A DNA stretch of 64,000 nt from Asterella californica (GCA_036924285.1 JAYKYS010000015.1:6448001-6512000); one strand, 5' to 3'; numbered from the stretch's first letter, positions 1 to 11,748 are shown. A program made the numbers and translations. Notes: generated from the letters alone by a model not told the origin.

Positions 1-2
1 TC

Positions 3-500
3 GCCGAAAACCGCAGACGAGCGCTAGCTTGGGATCTCGGCAAACAACTCAACCCCTTGGCGCAGCTCCCGATCAGCGCATTCTGGCTGGTGCCGGGCTT
101 CTGTCTCGTAGGACTAGGAGAGGTATTTGCAACGGTAGGGCAACTGGAGTTCTTCTACGAGCAAGCACCGGACGCCATGCGCAGCGTGGGAGTGGCAATC
201 TTCACTGCGAATGCTGGAGTTGGAGCTTTCGTGGGCGTGGCCACGGTGCACATCATCAACGCAATTACACCCGAGCCAGGCTGGGTGGCTATCAACATCA
301 ACGCGGGCCACATGGACTATTATTACTTCTTTCTCGCAGTGTTTGCTCTCGTCAACTTCCTCATCTTCCTCTGGTGCGCCCATCGCTACAGGTATAAGGC
401 TGCTCCCAAAAGCACCCGCCGTGATGCCGTCTTGCTCAAAGCGCTCCGCCAAAATCGTCACCGTGCCGATGATCATGGCGACCCCAAACCTGTCCTCTGA
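3..500 (+). CDS. NPF (NRT1/PTR, POT family) transporter, C-terminal part
   Basis: The reading frame is open from base 3 to the stop at 498-500 and runs off the left window edge, so only the last part of the gene is present. It encodes the end of a proton-coupled MFS transporter of the NPF/POT family, which moves nitrate, small peptides or other solutes across membranes. Family-typical features are the stretch FFYEQAPDAMRS between two membrane segments, the pre-helix GHMDYYYFF, and three hydrophobic segments matching transmembrane helices 10-12 (starting around bases 85, 180 and 315). A basic cytoplasmic tail (HRYRYKAAP and on) follows, as is usual. The substrate cannot be told from this fragment. 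Upstream exons lie outside the window. Confidence 0.9.
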   Translation, partial: AENRRRALAWDLGKQLNPLAQLPISAFWLVPGFCLVGLGEVFATVGQLEFFYEQAPDAMRSVGVAIFTANAGVGAFVGVATVHIINAITPEPGWVAININAGHMDYYYFFLAVFALVNFLIFLWCAHRYRYKAAPKSTRRDAVLLKALRQNRHRADDHGDPKPVL

Positions 501-1194
501 TGATCATTTCCAACTCTGTACATATACACATTCTTGATCATCACTTCCCAACGCCAGATGCGCACGATGACTATTGCGTATACTATTGTGGATGCAAACT
601 TAGGACGACTACAAGTCAAAGGAAAAGCAGAAGACACCACGCAATACAGACTAAAGACAATTCATTCATCAGAATCCAAGATCCGAAAGTTCATTTTGCA
701 GTATCTAGCTCTCAAAGCAGAGAGTGTCATTTCTTCCCGTGTTTTACAATCCTTTCTATGGGAGCGAGCAAGCAAGCAGCTGGAGTATAAGGGCGGCAAT
801 TATTCTCCTATATTAGTGGCAGTCAAAGTTAAACACAAAGATTCCTTGACGTCCGGAAGCAAAGAATCCGTAACAACAGTTCGTACAATTTTGTTACGGT
901 TAGTTCAACTTTGTTTACGGGCGAGGTTTATAGAGAAGTGAACTTTTGAATCCTCATAATATTACCCAAACTTATTATTTGTTATTTTTAAAAACTAAAA
1001 TCTGTAGGCTTAGCATTCAAGTTCTCATTGTAACAAATCACATCACAAACGGGTGAAAAATGAATAAGAAAACGGCGCGAGCGATTCCTTCCGGGCACCT
1101 CCGGAGGTCCCGTAGATATCATCCGTGAATGTGAAGCAGAAGTCGTAACTTCACTCCGCGAGGGAGAATATACAGAAAAGGTTAAAACTTTGAC
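501..1194. other. Intergenic, 3' flank of the NPF gene
   Basis: No credible coding region is visible. The first couple of hundred bases are presumably the 3' UTR of the transporter. Two overlapping open frames here (500-941) have no recognisable content. Confidence 0.5.
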
Positions 1195-1440
1195 TCCCCC
1201 TATTATCCTACCACGAGTAATCCATCACAACTTTGATAGAGGAATAGGACGGCAGTTGTCCTACATTGTCCTGCAAGTAATCCTACATTGTCCTAACACT
1301 AGTAATCAATCACAACTTCGATGCTTGACCGGAGAAAGAAATAGCTAGTTGGCAATTCTCCTACATTGTCCTACGAGTAATCCTACATTGTCCTACCACG
1401 AGTAATCCATCACAACTTTGATATGGGTCCCGAGAAAGAG
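1195..1440. repeat. Degenerate tandem repeat, about 85-100 bp period
   Basis: The phrase CGAGTAATCCATCACAACTT or a close variant recurs at about 1207, 1292 and 1392. Between copies there are repeats of CTACATTGTCCT and a variant of GAGAAAGA...AGCTAGTTGG. It sits immediately left of duplicated block A but is not part of it, since block B lacks it. Confidence 0.7.
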
Positions 1441-2975
1441 AGCTAGTTGGATGCTTATATGAGTTATCTTTAAATTGTCCCAATTTAGTTACAAGTGGAG
1501 TATGAGAATATAACCTTGAGATTTAAATAAATTTAGTTCAGAGCAAATAATTTCGCACACTTTTGCTTCAGATTGTTCTACCTTGTTATCCCCTATCAAG
1601 GAACAAACATAAAGATGAGGTATATCTCAAACAAGAAAGAAGGTCAAAGGAGCATTGATAACAGAGAGAACATCATGATTATGAACTTTGTCAATGCGTA
1701 TAGAGTCCGTATACTTCCTTTTGGGCGTTGAATAGAATTCCACCCATAATAAAGGTGTAAACTCCTCCATGTGAAAAGTTCATAATAACCGTCTATCCGA
1801 AAGTGGTGATAACCGTCATCAAACTGTTTACTCGACAAGATGTGAGAATAAGAATCTGGGGAAGCTGTTGTAAAGTTGTTTGGAACGAAGCTCTTGGAAA
1901 TAGTTAGGAACGGAAAAGCTACCAAAACCCTCCATATCCATGGAAGATTATGCTAATTGCCTCGTGGGTCAATACTTTGTTAGGAACTTTACTCCAGCAC
2001 TTTAGTTATCAAACCCATTACTTTAGCCAACAAATTATATATGTATAGGAGTTATACTTCTTGTATCAGAAGTCCAGAAAGTAAGAGCTAAAAACCATGT
2101 ATGATGACTGTAAAAGTATACATTGGTGTTAAACCATTTAAGAATCACAACTGAGAATGCAGATCAACAAATGCGGCATCAGATCAGTGTGATGATTTTT
2201 GTAATAGAACTGGAATTCAATCAACTTTTACTGGCAATGGTCATAATATTCGCAAGTTTATGCATATATATTCACCTGTCGCTAAAGTTCATGGGTCGTG
2301 GAAACTGTTTTTCTGTTGAGCTTATGTATTTCAGCCTACTGGTCAACTGGTTCCATAAGCATAGAACGTTGCACAGACAGCTTTTTGTTCCCAGACCCCT
2401 ATGGCCAAGATTGAATTTGACGTGTTACAGGTTTTGCTTTCTTACACCCTTGTAACCAGAAACATATATTTTCTCCCCACTCTATTATTTATTATTGGAT
2501 ATATTTGAAGAGGTTTCTGCTCTTAAACAACACCCTTGTAACCGCAAATATATACACACTCGTTTTCCCTAAACACATATTTGTTTCTAAGAGCTGTTAA
2601 GTTAGTTAAGTTGTTAGGAGAGACCTTCCCTAATTCTGTCATGGGAGCTACACCAGTAAAGAGTGAATTATTTCTTCCACGACAGCATCCACAGAAGTTG
2701 TAAGGTAGATAATACTTCGTGCATCTCTTCTGTATCGCGTATCACGAATTCAGTGTTGTTTGCAGTTTTTCAAGTTCTTTTGCACTTCGCGTTCCAGATA
2801 AGGCATCGACGGATGTTCATGAGAAACACTCAGAGATTTCAAGCATGATCGAATCGAATCCAGACCCCTACCATCAACGTAATCACGAACTGAAGATCGA
2901 ATACATGACTGCTGTGAATAATGTTCTCTCTCTCTCATACTTCTGGGTCGACTCAATCTCTACATCTTATACTTC

Positions 2976-3408
2976 GTGAAATATGCATCCAAAAGCTGTT
3001 TCGGCTAAAAGAAAGAAAAAGACAAACTACGCATGAAGAAGAATAAATAAGAGCCACTGGACCGGACACAACAATGGGGTGCGATGGAAGTGCTATCAGA
3101 AAATTTATAAATATTCAAGACATTTATATTTAAACATATATTATATGTAAATATTATATGCCGAGTACATGCCGGATTTCGAAAAACCCATAAAGGAGTG
3201 TGTCGCACCGCGCATCAGAAAACATAAAACCGGTGCACTCTCCTCAAAAAATCACACAAAATGATTTAACCAGTTTTGTGTGATGTTTAATTTACCACCT
3301 AATCCTTCCGCCGGGAAGAGTTAGGTGATAAATTAAACACCTCTGCATAATTCACCCTCTTCCGAACACGGAAGAAGTGAATAAATAATATACAAGGAAG
3401 TGGTGAAA
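2976..3408. mobile_element. 427-bp insertion with flanking GTGAAA and three hairpins
   Basis: Block B runs uninterrupted at the matching place (about 14197-14206), whereas block A has extra sequence bounded by GTGAAA at 2976-2981 and 3403-3408, which looks like a target-site duplication. Inside, three stem-loops follow one another. The first has an 11-bp perfect stem (3251-3261 with 3274-3284). The second has 17 of 18 bp paired (3285-3302 with 3321-3338) plus a small inner stem. The third is imperfect (3351-3364 with 3369-3381). No coding capacity or clear terminal inverted repeat is seen, so it is either a small non-autonomous element or a deletion in B. Confidence 0.55.
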
Positions 3409-3896
3409 AACGTATGAACGAAGCCATTCTTGTTGTTTGATATCTGGACATGAACAAAACTCGAACGCTGTTACCCAAATCAACTCCAGCTTACCATACT
3501 TAATAGTATTTGCAATCTTCAAGTTTCTAGTCTCTAGTTGACGAGTCCATCAATGCAACATGGAACCTCCATGCTTATACAAACTTCTCGTTTCGAACAT
3601 CGAGACCACGAGACAACACCATACCCTCTCTCGTTTGCTTCACAAATCATTTTCCCCTATGAGTACTACACCACACTCCCGATAGCTCATCGTACTCTCC
3701 GACGCTTTGGTAATACAACTATTCTCGATCGACTTGTTTGTTAAATTGTGAATCTGACCAACATTGGAAATGAATCGCTCTCGGTAACTCCTGTTGATCG
3801 GATGCTTTTTAGACATAATTCAAATCAGAGTTCAATGAAAAGGCGAGAACTTTCTTGCCACTCACTGCTTTGCAGGGATGGCGAGCCGCCACTAAC

Positions 3897-5543
3897 CTGA
3901 ATGCTCCAGCAAAAGCAAGAGCTGTGTATTCTCCAAGACTCAAGCCACAAGTCACATCAACAGAGTCTATGATGGCTTCTCCACCTTCTTGAGCCCTCAA
4001 AGCTTCCACAGCAGCGGGACTTGCAACATAGATAGCAGGCTGCAACAATCGTTTACGAATCCTCTGTTATTTTAATTCTAGATTCTCAGCTTGAACGTGT
4101 AGGTGGTAGGGAGAGATCTCTGACATCCGATCCACTCGAGTTTTGCTCGATATTCCCAGTAATACGGTTGAACAAGACCAAAAATATCGGAGGCTGAACA
4201 CTGACATTGTACGTTCCGAAATACCTGGGCAGGAGTCTGGACTCTGAACCTACCGCGTATGAAGCAAACACAGACAAAAAATCCACTGGACACACGAAAA
4301 GGGCAGAATCTATTTATAGCAATGAGATAGACACATAGTATAACAGTATCAAAACTGTCTGCAAACGGAGCCAGCTGCGAAGGGACAGAAAATGACCTAG
4401 CAATTTACCCACCAACTTCCTAACAGAAACAGGCGAACCAGACCAAGATGTAATACCTGGCTGATAACTGTCGAATCCAATTTCTCTTTGGGCCCATTTA
4501 CGCACACATCCAAAAGGTCATACCTGCTCATATTGGCAGATTTTGCATGTTTTAGACAAGCAAGTGTAGCATCCGAATGTGATCATGGACTACTGTGCCG
4601 AACAACACACCATGAAGTAACCATTACTTTAGGACTCATTCCTGCTTCCAGTATAGACTTCAAGTGTTGATTTAGGTGATAACAAGTACCTACACACGAT
4701 GGTAACGCTTACTCACCCAAGAATTTCATGGGCTGTAGCAAAAAGTGTAGCAGCAGCTGGAATGATGGCGGCATCTTTGCCCATGCCCACTGCTTGTGCG
4801 CCGTGAAAGATGCCAAACTTCCATTAGAATACATACGCAAAGCTCTAGCTGTGTAAAACTAGAGGCAACGTCTGGACTACGTACTTGAGCTCCTGCGTTC
4901 GGAGACATAAGTTCGAGCCTACGGTAGGCTTAGTTAGTTGCGTCAGCAGAGAACAACAGAGTATGGTAGAGCAGACTGAGGACAGCTTGACCACAAACGC
5001 AACGCCACCATACACTTATCTCCGCAAAGTCTGCTAAGCATTTGGACAGACTGTGTACGAGAGTCGTAACGCGGACACTGATAACTTTCCAGGAACGAGA
5101 CAACCGTGATAATCACCCAGCTCGGATTGATATGTGAGCCAAGAGCAAAAGCACGAGTCCCTCATGCAGCAAACGTGATGAACTCAAAGGGACCGAAAAT
5201 TTGATTATTAAGACAAAGCAAGCATTGCAAATGGGCAAGAAAGAATAAAATCTTTAATCTTACCTGCCCAGGGAACAGGAATGCGGTCGAGGGCTTATAG
5301 TCGGCAAACAAAGTATCAGTTGTGGAGGCCTCGGTGCCCGGACTCACACTCATGCGCACAACCTCACATGTTCGTACTCTGCCTCAAGGTTTGCACTCTT
5401 ATGCCTTCAAGGCTAGGTGAAAGTCTGACATGTGAAAAAGAACGGGGAAGAACAGGGTTGGGGGACTGGAAAGACGAACGTGCAGCTGTTGCTGATGACA
5501 CTTTCCCTACAGTCGAAACCATCATCGTCGTCATGGTAGCCAT
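3897..5543 (-). pseudogene. Truncated malonyl-CoA:ACP transacylase (MCAT) pseudogene, exons 1-4 only
   Basis: This is the block A copy of the gene at 15989-19964. Exon equivalents are 5543-5264, 4802-4717, 4523-4457 and 4039-3897, and exon 4 still reads GLSLGEYTALAFAGAF. Three lesions make it non-functional. An 11-bp deletion between 5375 and 5376 shifts the frame in exon 1. The acceptor before exon 2 reads AC instead of AG (4804-4803). All of exons 5-10, which carry the conserved Arg and the catalytic His, are missing, with unrelated downstream sequence starting near 3870. Introns remain close to identical to the intact copy, so the loss is recent or the region was homogenised. Confidence 0.9.
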
Positions 5544-6370
5544 TTCAATCCCCGGCAAAATTACCCTGCTCAGAACAATTCGTCCACAGAGTCAGGAAAC
5601 TCTTCTGACAATCTGTACCGACCCTTCAAACGAGCAAGGAGAACTGGTTTCTGCGCCATGTACTCGGTGAAGCAAAGTTTCCTAAATTCCTAAAACACCT
5701 ATCAATCTAAACTGCCAAATAAAATGCGGCGAAGGTAAAAATGCCAATCTACATTAGCCTTCGGAATGCAACGCGTGCATAGGTGACACTCAAAGATGTC
5801 TGCAAGAGTAGTCAACCAGCAGGCAAACCAGGCGATGATTCTGGGACAGGAGCGTACACATATTTATTAACTGGACTCGCTCAAGGCCATACCCAACCAA
5901 TCAACATTCATCCTTTTAAAGAAAGAAACTGAGCGTGGCTCAATCATCTACACACACACTCTACGTCAACTTGTACTGTTTGAGAGGAAACCGAAAGGGG
6001 GAACAAAATCCGAGAAGAAATAACTGAGAAAATCAAAATATTCAATCAACCCAACAAACATCCAGCCAGCAAGCCTTCCAACCGCGCACTGTACAGTATT
6101 TCACGTAGACACTCCAGGTTGAAGAAATAAACTGAAACATCCAATCTCGTGTCATCTCACTGAGCAGATGAGTTTCTGCAATTCAGCTACATTCATTTCT
6201 TCCACTCGAGTGTGTCGCATGCAAAGTACGAGTCCAGTTTCTAACCTACGATACGATGCTGGAGGTGAAAAGAACCGCTTGAGGAAGCGATTCCACGCGC
6301 ACGCTTGACGAAACGATTTTCTTATTCCTCCGCGGCAAAGGAAGAAAGTGAGGACTGGATGAGCTAAGAA

Positions 6371-7600
6371 GGTTCACCTCGGTATAGAGTGCGATGTAGC
6401 AGAGCAATATGCAAGCTAATCAATTCTAATGTAGAATCTAATGCAGAACTGAAAGAACTGTATTTGAACTGAAGAAACTGGAGTTTATCAGAACGATAAT
6501 GTAATACAACAAGAGTGTCGATGCCGAGCATAGAATGAGATAGCCAGACCACAAAAGAAAAACGTTAGTTCAAATGAGTTCAAGAGCAAAGATTTATCGA
6601 GTGAAATCAGCTATTCAGACAGGCAAAAGATAAGGCAAAAGATAAAGAAAGAAGAATAGAGGAAGAACTTTTGCCACAGGGTTACTGATGCATGTGGGTG
6701 TCCACTCAAGAACCTAACTACCACAAAGATTCACTCGGAGCATGCAGCAGAACACACTCCCGTCACATGCACCTCAACCAGCTCTCTGACTTCATCAGCA
6801 CCCAATAGGGAGGGTTAGGCAATAGATGAGTAGGAGAAGTGGTCGACCGACGTTTAAGACTTCTCCGACTCATCGCGGCCTTGTCGATCCTGGAGTTTCT
6901 GTTCCGGATAAGTATGCGTACGTCGAGAATGGCAAATATAATAGTTTCTGTTCCGGATAAGTACATATTCTCATACGTCGAGAATGGCATATTTTATCAA
7001 GGACCACTCTCTAGTATAGAGGAAAATACGGGGCCAAGTACATAGTAAGTAGCAAACAGGGTCCGACTGTGCGCTAAACTGTCAAGCGGAGTTAGCGAAT
7101 TATTCGTAACCGAAGGGTGTGCCGAAGGGAATGTGTAGCAAGACGCACATTTCCAGATAAGGTTCCCCTTGGAACCTGTCTCAAGTGCTGCGTAGAATGA
7201 TCTGAGTATCGCCTCACCCCAAGTTTATCATAGGAAGTGAATGCTCTTTCAGAAGAACAAGTCGAATTCGCCATAGCAGCAAAGTACAGCTTCATCTGGC
7301 AGGAATTGCCTGTAACCTATCTATGCTTCTTTTGGTGAAAAAACTGCTGGTTCAGTGAAGCTATCTTCACGTCTCATGCCGAGTTCCAGCTGTGACTTTC
7401 CATTGTCTCAGCTAACGTCCTTCGGCTTCGCTGATGGTCAAGATATTAAAAACCTGTTTCTCCTGTGCCTGTCTCTCGTTTCTGGTTGTCCTCCGCATAC
7501 CGTGCTTTTGCCTCTATGTTCCTTCATGATTGCTGGTCCTTCCCTGATCATGCGGCGCTTATCAGAGGAAACCTCTTACGTCAGCCCACGCTCTTCAGTG
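6371..7600. other. Non-coding spacer with a small tandem duplication
   Basis: No gene is recognised. At 6895-6990 a unit starting GTTTCTGTTCCGGATAAGTA and ending TACGTCGAGAATGGCA occurs twice, 49 bp apart at its start and 55 bp apart at its end because of a short insertion. The right end probably includes the 3' UTR of the CIR1-like gene, which is read leftwards. Confidence 0.5.
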
Positions 7601-7616
7601 GCTGTTTTCCTCGACG

Positions 7617-9353
7617 TTACCTTTGGTTACGCTTGTGACCATTCTCGGTGTCCCTATGATCATCGTCGCTCCCATCGGACTCACTAGAAGAAACTTCTCT
7701 CTTCTGGCGACGGTCACCTGTACCCAACCTACTCTTACCACGATGAACAGATCTTCCCTCAGCCTCATCTTCGTCGTTCTTATCAGGAGAAAGATCTCTT
7801 GGCCGCCTATCTCCTCCATCAGATCTTCTCTTCCGACGGTGCTGTTTCCTTCTTTGCTCATGATAACTTCTGTGACTTCTCAGATCGTCTTCACTCCTAT
7901 CAGAAGATACCTCTAGATCATTCTCCCTCTCACTCCTACTTGATTTGCTCCTTCTTCGATGCTTTTGGGACCGCCGATCTTCATCCGTGCTGGCGCATTC
8001 AGACATTTGCTCTCTTTTCCGCCCGCTCTCACTTTGTGCTGCGTTTCTCCTCTGTGGACGCCTATTTTTTCTGTACTCCCCACCACTACAATCCCCACCA
8101 CTACAATCGACTTTCCTCTCTTCTTCACGCCCAGAAGATGATTCTTCTCTTTTCCCTTTACCCTCACGTTTAGCCCTTCTTCTTTTTCCCCGATGTGTCT
8201 TCATTCTGTCCTCGTCACTGCTGTGATTCCTCTTATCTTCGTCCCCACTACTAGACGAAACCTCCTTTCTGGAGCCACCTTCATGTTTGGTTGGTCTCCT
8301 GTTGTCTTGATGCCTTCGCTTCGACCGCTCCTCACCGCTGCTGTCCTGCTTCTCTCCGTGCTTGTGTTTTTTCTTCTTCTTCGACCTCTTACGCTTGTCT
8401 TTCACACCAATATCTGCATCTATCAGCTCCCTACGTTGTTCACGCGAAAGGGAGGCTAAAACATTGGGTATGCTTAATCCTCCGTCCTCACCTCCACCAG
8501 CTAAGAACCCTCCATATTCATCATAAATATCTTCATCTGGAATAATTTGCTGGTTTGGATCGTCAGGCCTGAACCCACCTCGTGCTGGACTTAACCCGCC
8601 GGGCTGCTGCTTCAGTTCCCACTTTAGAGGCTCATCCGATGTTTGAGCTAGTATCACATTCAAAGGATCCTCTCGTTTCAGGCGGGCTTCTTCGTTTGGC
8701 ATCATCTTATCTTTCAGTGAGCACTCTCTGTCCCCACTTTGATGACCAAATGCTCCACATCTTGCACACATGACGTTCCGAACTTCGATGGCAAACGGCT
8801 TCAGCCGAACTGGAGCACCAGTCTCCAGCCTCGGAGCATTTTTCAAGACTGGAAATTCCTCTTCAGTGGGAAGAGTTCTCCCAAATACATCCTTCACCCG
8901 GGCCTTCCCAACTTCCTTTCGCCTGGTGCTCGTATTTCCCTCACTAGCTCCTGCATTGACATTCCCATCAGGTGCACTCGACGAACTTGTACATAAACCT
9001 AGCTTTTTCTGTTCATCTGCAATTTCTGCAGCTCGTGCAGCCTCTGCATTGTAACCCGGGGGTCTGATATACATGAAACTCACAGCTTGCAACTGCTCCA
9101 GTTTCTCCTTTTCTTTCTTCGTCATTTGGGACGTCTGGCGGAAAAATTCCTGCTCCTGAGCAAACTCGCGAGCAACGTCTGCAGTCTGCTGCTCGCGCTG
9201 TGCATGAGTCTGCTCTGCGATCCATTTGCGCCGTTGATTGGGGTAGGATAAGGGATGCCATGGCTTCTGGTTCAGGTAAGAATGACTCCATGCAGTTCCT
9301 GCTTTTTGCTTGTACTCCACCTCCTGCCTACCGAGATTCTTATCTTTCTTCAT
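7617..9353 (-). CDS. CIR1-like protein: Cir_N region, zinc knuckle, RS/basic tail
   Basis: The frame is uninterrupted. I start it at the Met encoded at 9353-9351, giving 578 aa. The frame stays open to 9434, so an upstream Met or a 5' exon is possible. From the N-terminus it has a Cir_N-type block (LNQKPWHPLSYPNQRRKW), a glutamine/glutamate-rich helix, and FMYIRPPGYNAEA, matching the FMYEAPPG segment of CIR1. Next comes a zinc knuckle of CX2CX4HX6C form (CARCGAFGHQSGDREC) preceded by FAIEVRNV, then VLASLSREQRREL. The last half is very rich in Lys, Arg, Ser, Asp and Glu, like SR-type splicing-associated proteins. Animal CIR1 is a corepressor partner of RBPJ and is also linked to splicing. Land plants have no Notch/RBPJ pathway, so a nuclear RNA-processing role is more likely here (inference). 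Confidence 0.85.
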   Translation of the reverse strand: MKKDKNLGRQEVEYKQKAGTAWSHSYLNQKPWHPLSYPNQRRKWIAEQTHAQREQQTADVAREFAQEQEFFRQTSQMTKKEKEKLEQLQAVSFMYIRPPGYNAEAARAAEIADEQKKLGLCTSSSSAPDGNVNAGASEGNTSTRRKEVGKARVKDVFGRTLPTEEEFPVLKNAPRLETGAPVRLKPFAIEVRNVMCARCGAFGHQSGDRECSLKDKMMPNEEARLKREDPLNVILAQTSDEPLKWELKQQPGGLSPARGGFRPDDPNQQIIPDEDIYDEYGGFLAGGGEDGGLSIPNVLASLSREQRRELIDADIGVKDKRKRSKKKKKHKHGEKQDSSGEERSKRRHQDNRRPTKHEGGSRKEVSSSSGDEDKRNHSSDEDRMKTHRGKRRRAKREGKGKREESSSGREEERKVDCSGGDCSGGEYRKNRRPQRRNAAQSESGRKREQMSECASTDEDRRSQKHRRRSKSSRSERENDLEVSSDRSEDDLRSHRSYHEQRRKQHRRKRRSDGGDRRPRDLSPDKNDEDEAEGRSVHRGKSRLGTGDRRQKREVSSSESDGSDDDHRDTENGHKRNQR

Positions 9354-10031
9354 CTCAGGAGCACATTCAGCAGGTCTACCGGTCTTCTTAAGAGGTCGAC
9401 AAAAACTCCAGAAACTCCTTCCGCTCCCAGTCAACTACGACAAGCCCTTCCAAACCTTTCAATGCTACATCTACTGGTACGTCCCCAACCATCATGTGTC
9501 AAATTGGGGTTGCCTGAACATCACAACTTGTGTCTTGCACACAATATTGTGTTCCAAATCTTAATAGTACTTTTGGAACAGAACTTACGGGGTCTCATCA
9601 TTTGAACACGCATATCTAACATAAATGCTCGTGAGCTCTGGCGCTTCATTCTGCAGGCAGAATCGATCAATTCGCGCACTTGCATCCCTAATTACACCTT
9701 CCATTCACACCTTACGAGCTCGATCGCGAATTGACGCTGGACGAGAAGAATCGACTTCATCGCGCTTCTTGTCACAAATTTCTCGCGCCCTAACTCATGG
9801 TGGTGCACGTACAGCTTTCCAAATCGGGTAGGAAATGCGTTTTCGACACGTGTACTGGTTCTGCCCGCGCATCATAGTCGGGAGGTACATCGTACCTCGT
9901 CGCAAGGTACTTCGTAACCAAGTACCTCATGACCAAGTACAGTACTTCCTCCATGGAAGACCTCGTCACGATGTACTTTGTCGACTTACTTTCTGATTCC
10001 AACCAATATACTAACTTAATTTAATCTTTTT

Positions 10032-10096
10032 GCTATGCGGTAGCATAGCTCTATGTCTGTTCTGCTACATGTCTTTTTGTCATGTAGAAGAACAGA
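10032..10096. repeat. Two adjacent stem-loops
   Basis: GCTATGC-GGTA-GCATAGC (10032-10049) is a perfect 7-bp stem with a 4-nt loop. Seven bases later, 10056-10071 pairs with 10081-10096 over 16 bp with one mismatch and a loop of TCTTTTTGT. No coding or element context is recognised. Confidence 0.75.
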
Positions 10097-11748
10097 CGAA
10101 TAGAGTCGTTGTGAAAATCAAAAAATTAAATAACAAGAAAGGAAAATTTAGTTATGAAAATAGAAATAAGAGTATCCAGATAAGTTGTTAATACATTACT
10201 TTACAATTTTATTGCAAGCATAATTACTTGTTTCTATTCTAACGTATTTCATTTAAATTTTAAAATTTTAGTCTATTCATTCCAAGTGGGTACCACAAGC
10301 ATCACGTTGAATAAACTTAAAGAAATACTGAATAAACTTAAGGAAATACATCCATGTCAATTGGTCAGTGGAATTGAGTAATGAACCAGAATATCATGTT
10401 TCATCTCAAAGTTTAGGTCAAATCATCCAATGGTTCAAGAGAATTAACATGCATGAGGGAAGCATGATTCTTGACTAATGTGACTTCTTCAGGTAGGTCC
10501 AGTCTGATATATCTAGATATTTTAGTCTTCTTGTGAACATTTTATTATGAAATTAGCCAAAATGTTAATTCATGTTAACCAAAATCGAATACACATCATT
10601 AGATGATTGTGCATCATGATTCATTTTCTGTCTAAAATTATTGCTTTCTTAAGATATATAATAACTCTAATGACTTCGAGTGGTTCACAAATATATTAAA
10701 CAGCTTCCATGCTAACCATATGTCCACAAGAATACGACGTTGAGCTTGGAGTGGTCATTCATCCTCCATTAGAAACCATGTACGAAATAATAAAGGCCTT
10801 AATAAATTCATCTTTTATAATATTAACTGATCATTATAAGTAATGAAGGAGAAGAAAATAGTACATTCTAATAAAGATTGAGGAATAATTATAACAAAAT
10901 ATATAATTATATAATTATAATATAAAATCAAAGCATCTTCAATCAGAGAAGACAAGAAAAGATATTTAGCTTCCACCTAACCATAGTATAGATATATACA
11001 AATCTTGAACAAGTTTAACTAGTATCAGTACATGTTTATAGTTGATGAAAGTAAAGCAAAAAGTATCGAGGATATAAAGTATTTAAGTATAAGGAGAGTA
11101 AATATAAAAAATATTTATTTTGAGATTTTTAAATCATTTCTTCTATATTCATCCAAATTTTATTTTATTATTAGTTTATGAAGGGGACGGTGTAAGTTAG
11201 CTCATGGATATGAGTAAGTACACAAGGGGTATATAAAACTTAAAATTATGTAATAACCTTATCAAAAATATTTAATTAATTATTATAATATAACAAAGGT
11301 CTAAGAAATACCTTGATGTCGCACATGACATATGGAGCCCCCATGTGGTGACCCCTCGAGACGTTCAGTCCTTAAATGAGTTAGATATTAAGATGTTTTT
11401 AAGTTCAAATTTAACAATTATTTTTAATATATGAAAATTAAACATTAGAAAATTACTTTTACTATAATTGTTGTTTTGAAGTAAAATGTTTTAGTTGTTG
11501 TATCACACTTTGTATTACGAAGATCAACATGTGAAAATGGCATTATTGGACATGTTAGTGACACTATACTATTTGGTCACATGTACAAGTAACATTCACT
11601 GTCAATAATACTGAAAATGTTGTCGAAAAGACGAGCATTTAGTTTATGACTGAATGCAAGGATACTGATAAGCCAACCAGTCTACCAACAAATTCAAAGC
11701 TTCAACAATATGAATTTACTCTTAACATAATTGATTTGCATCCAACAA

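Larger units (their letters stand above)
1482..6370. repeat. Segmental duplication, block A
   Basis: This block aligns in the same orientation with 12681-20803. Matching landmarks are 1487/12685 (TTAGTTACAAGTGGAGTATG), 3423/14214 (GAAGCCATTCTTGTTG), 4039/18490 (MCAT exon 4) and 6355/20787 (end of homology). Relative to B it lacks about 3.5 kb holding the 3' half of MCAT and has a 427-bp insertion at 2982-3408. The part right of about 3870 is far more similar to B than the part left of it. The left part has no recognisable gene. Confidence 0.85.

Noticed and set aside
7595..9605. Many long open frames on the plus strand opposite the CIR1-like gene
   Set aside because: They are the complement of the biased Ser/Arg/Lys/Glu coding sequence and have no domain content.
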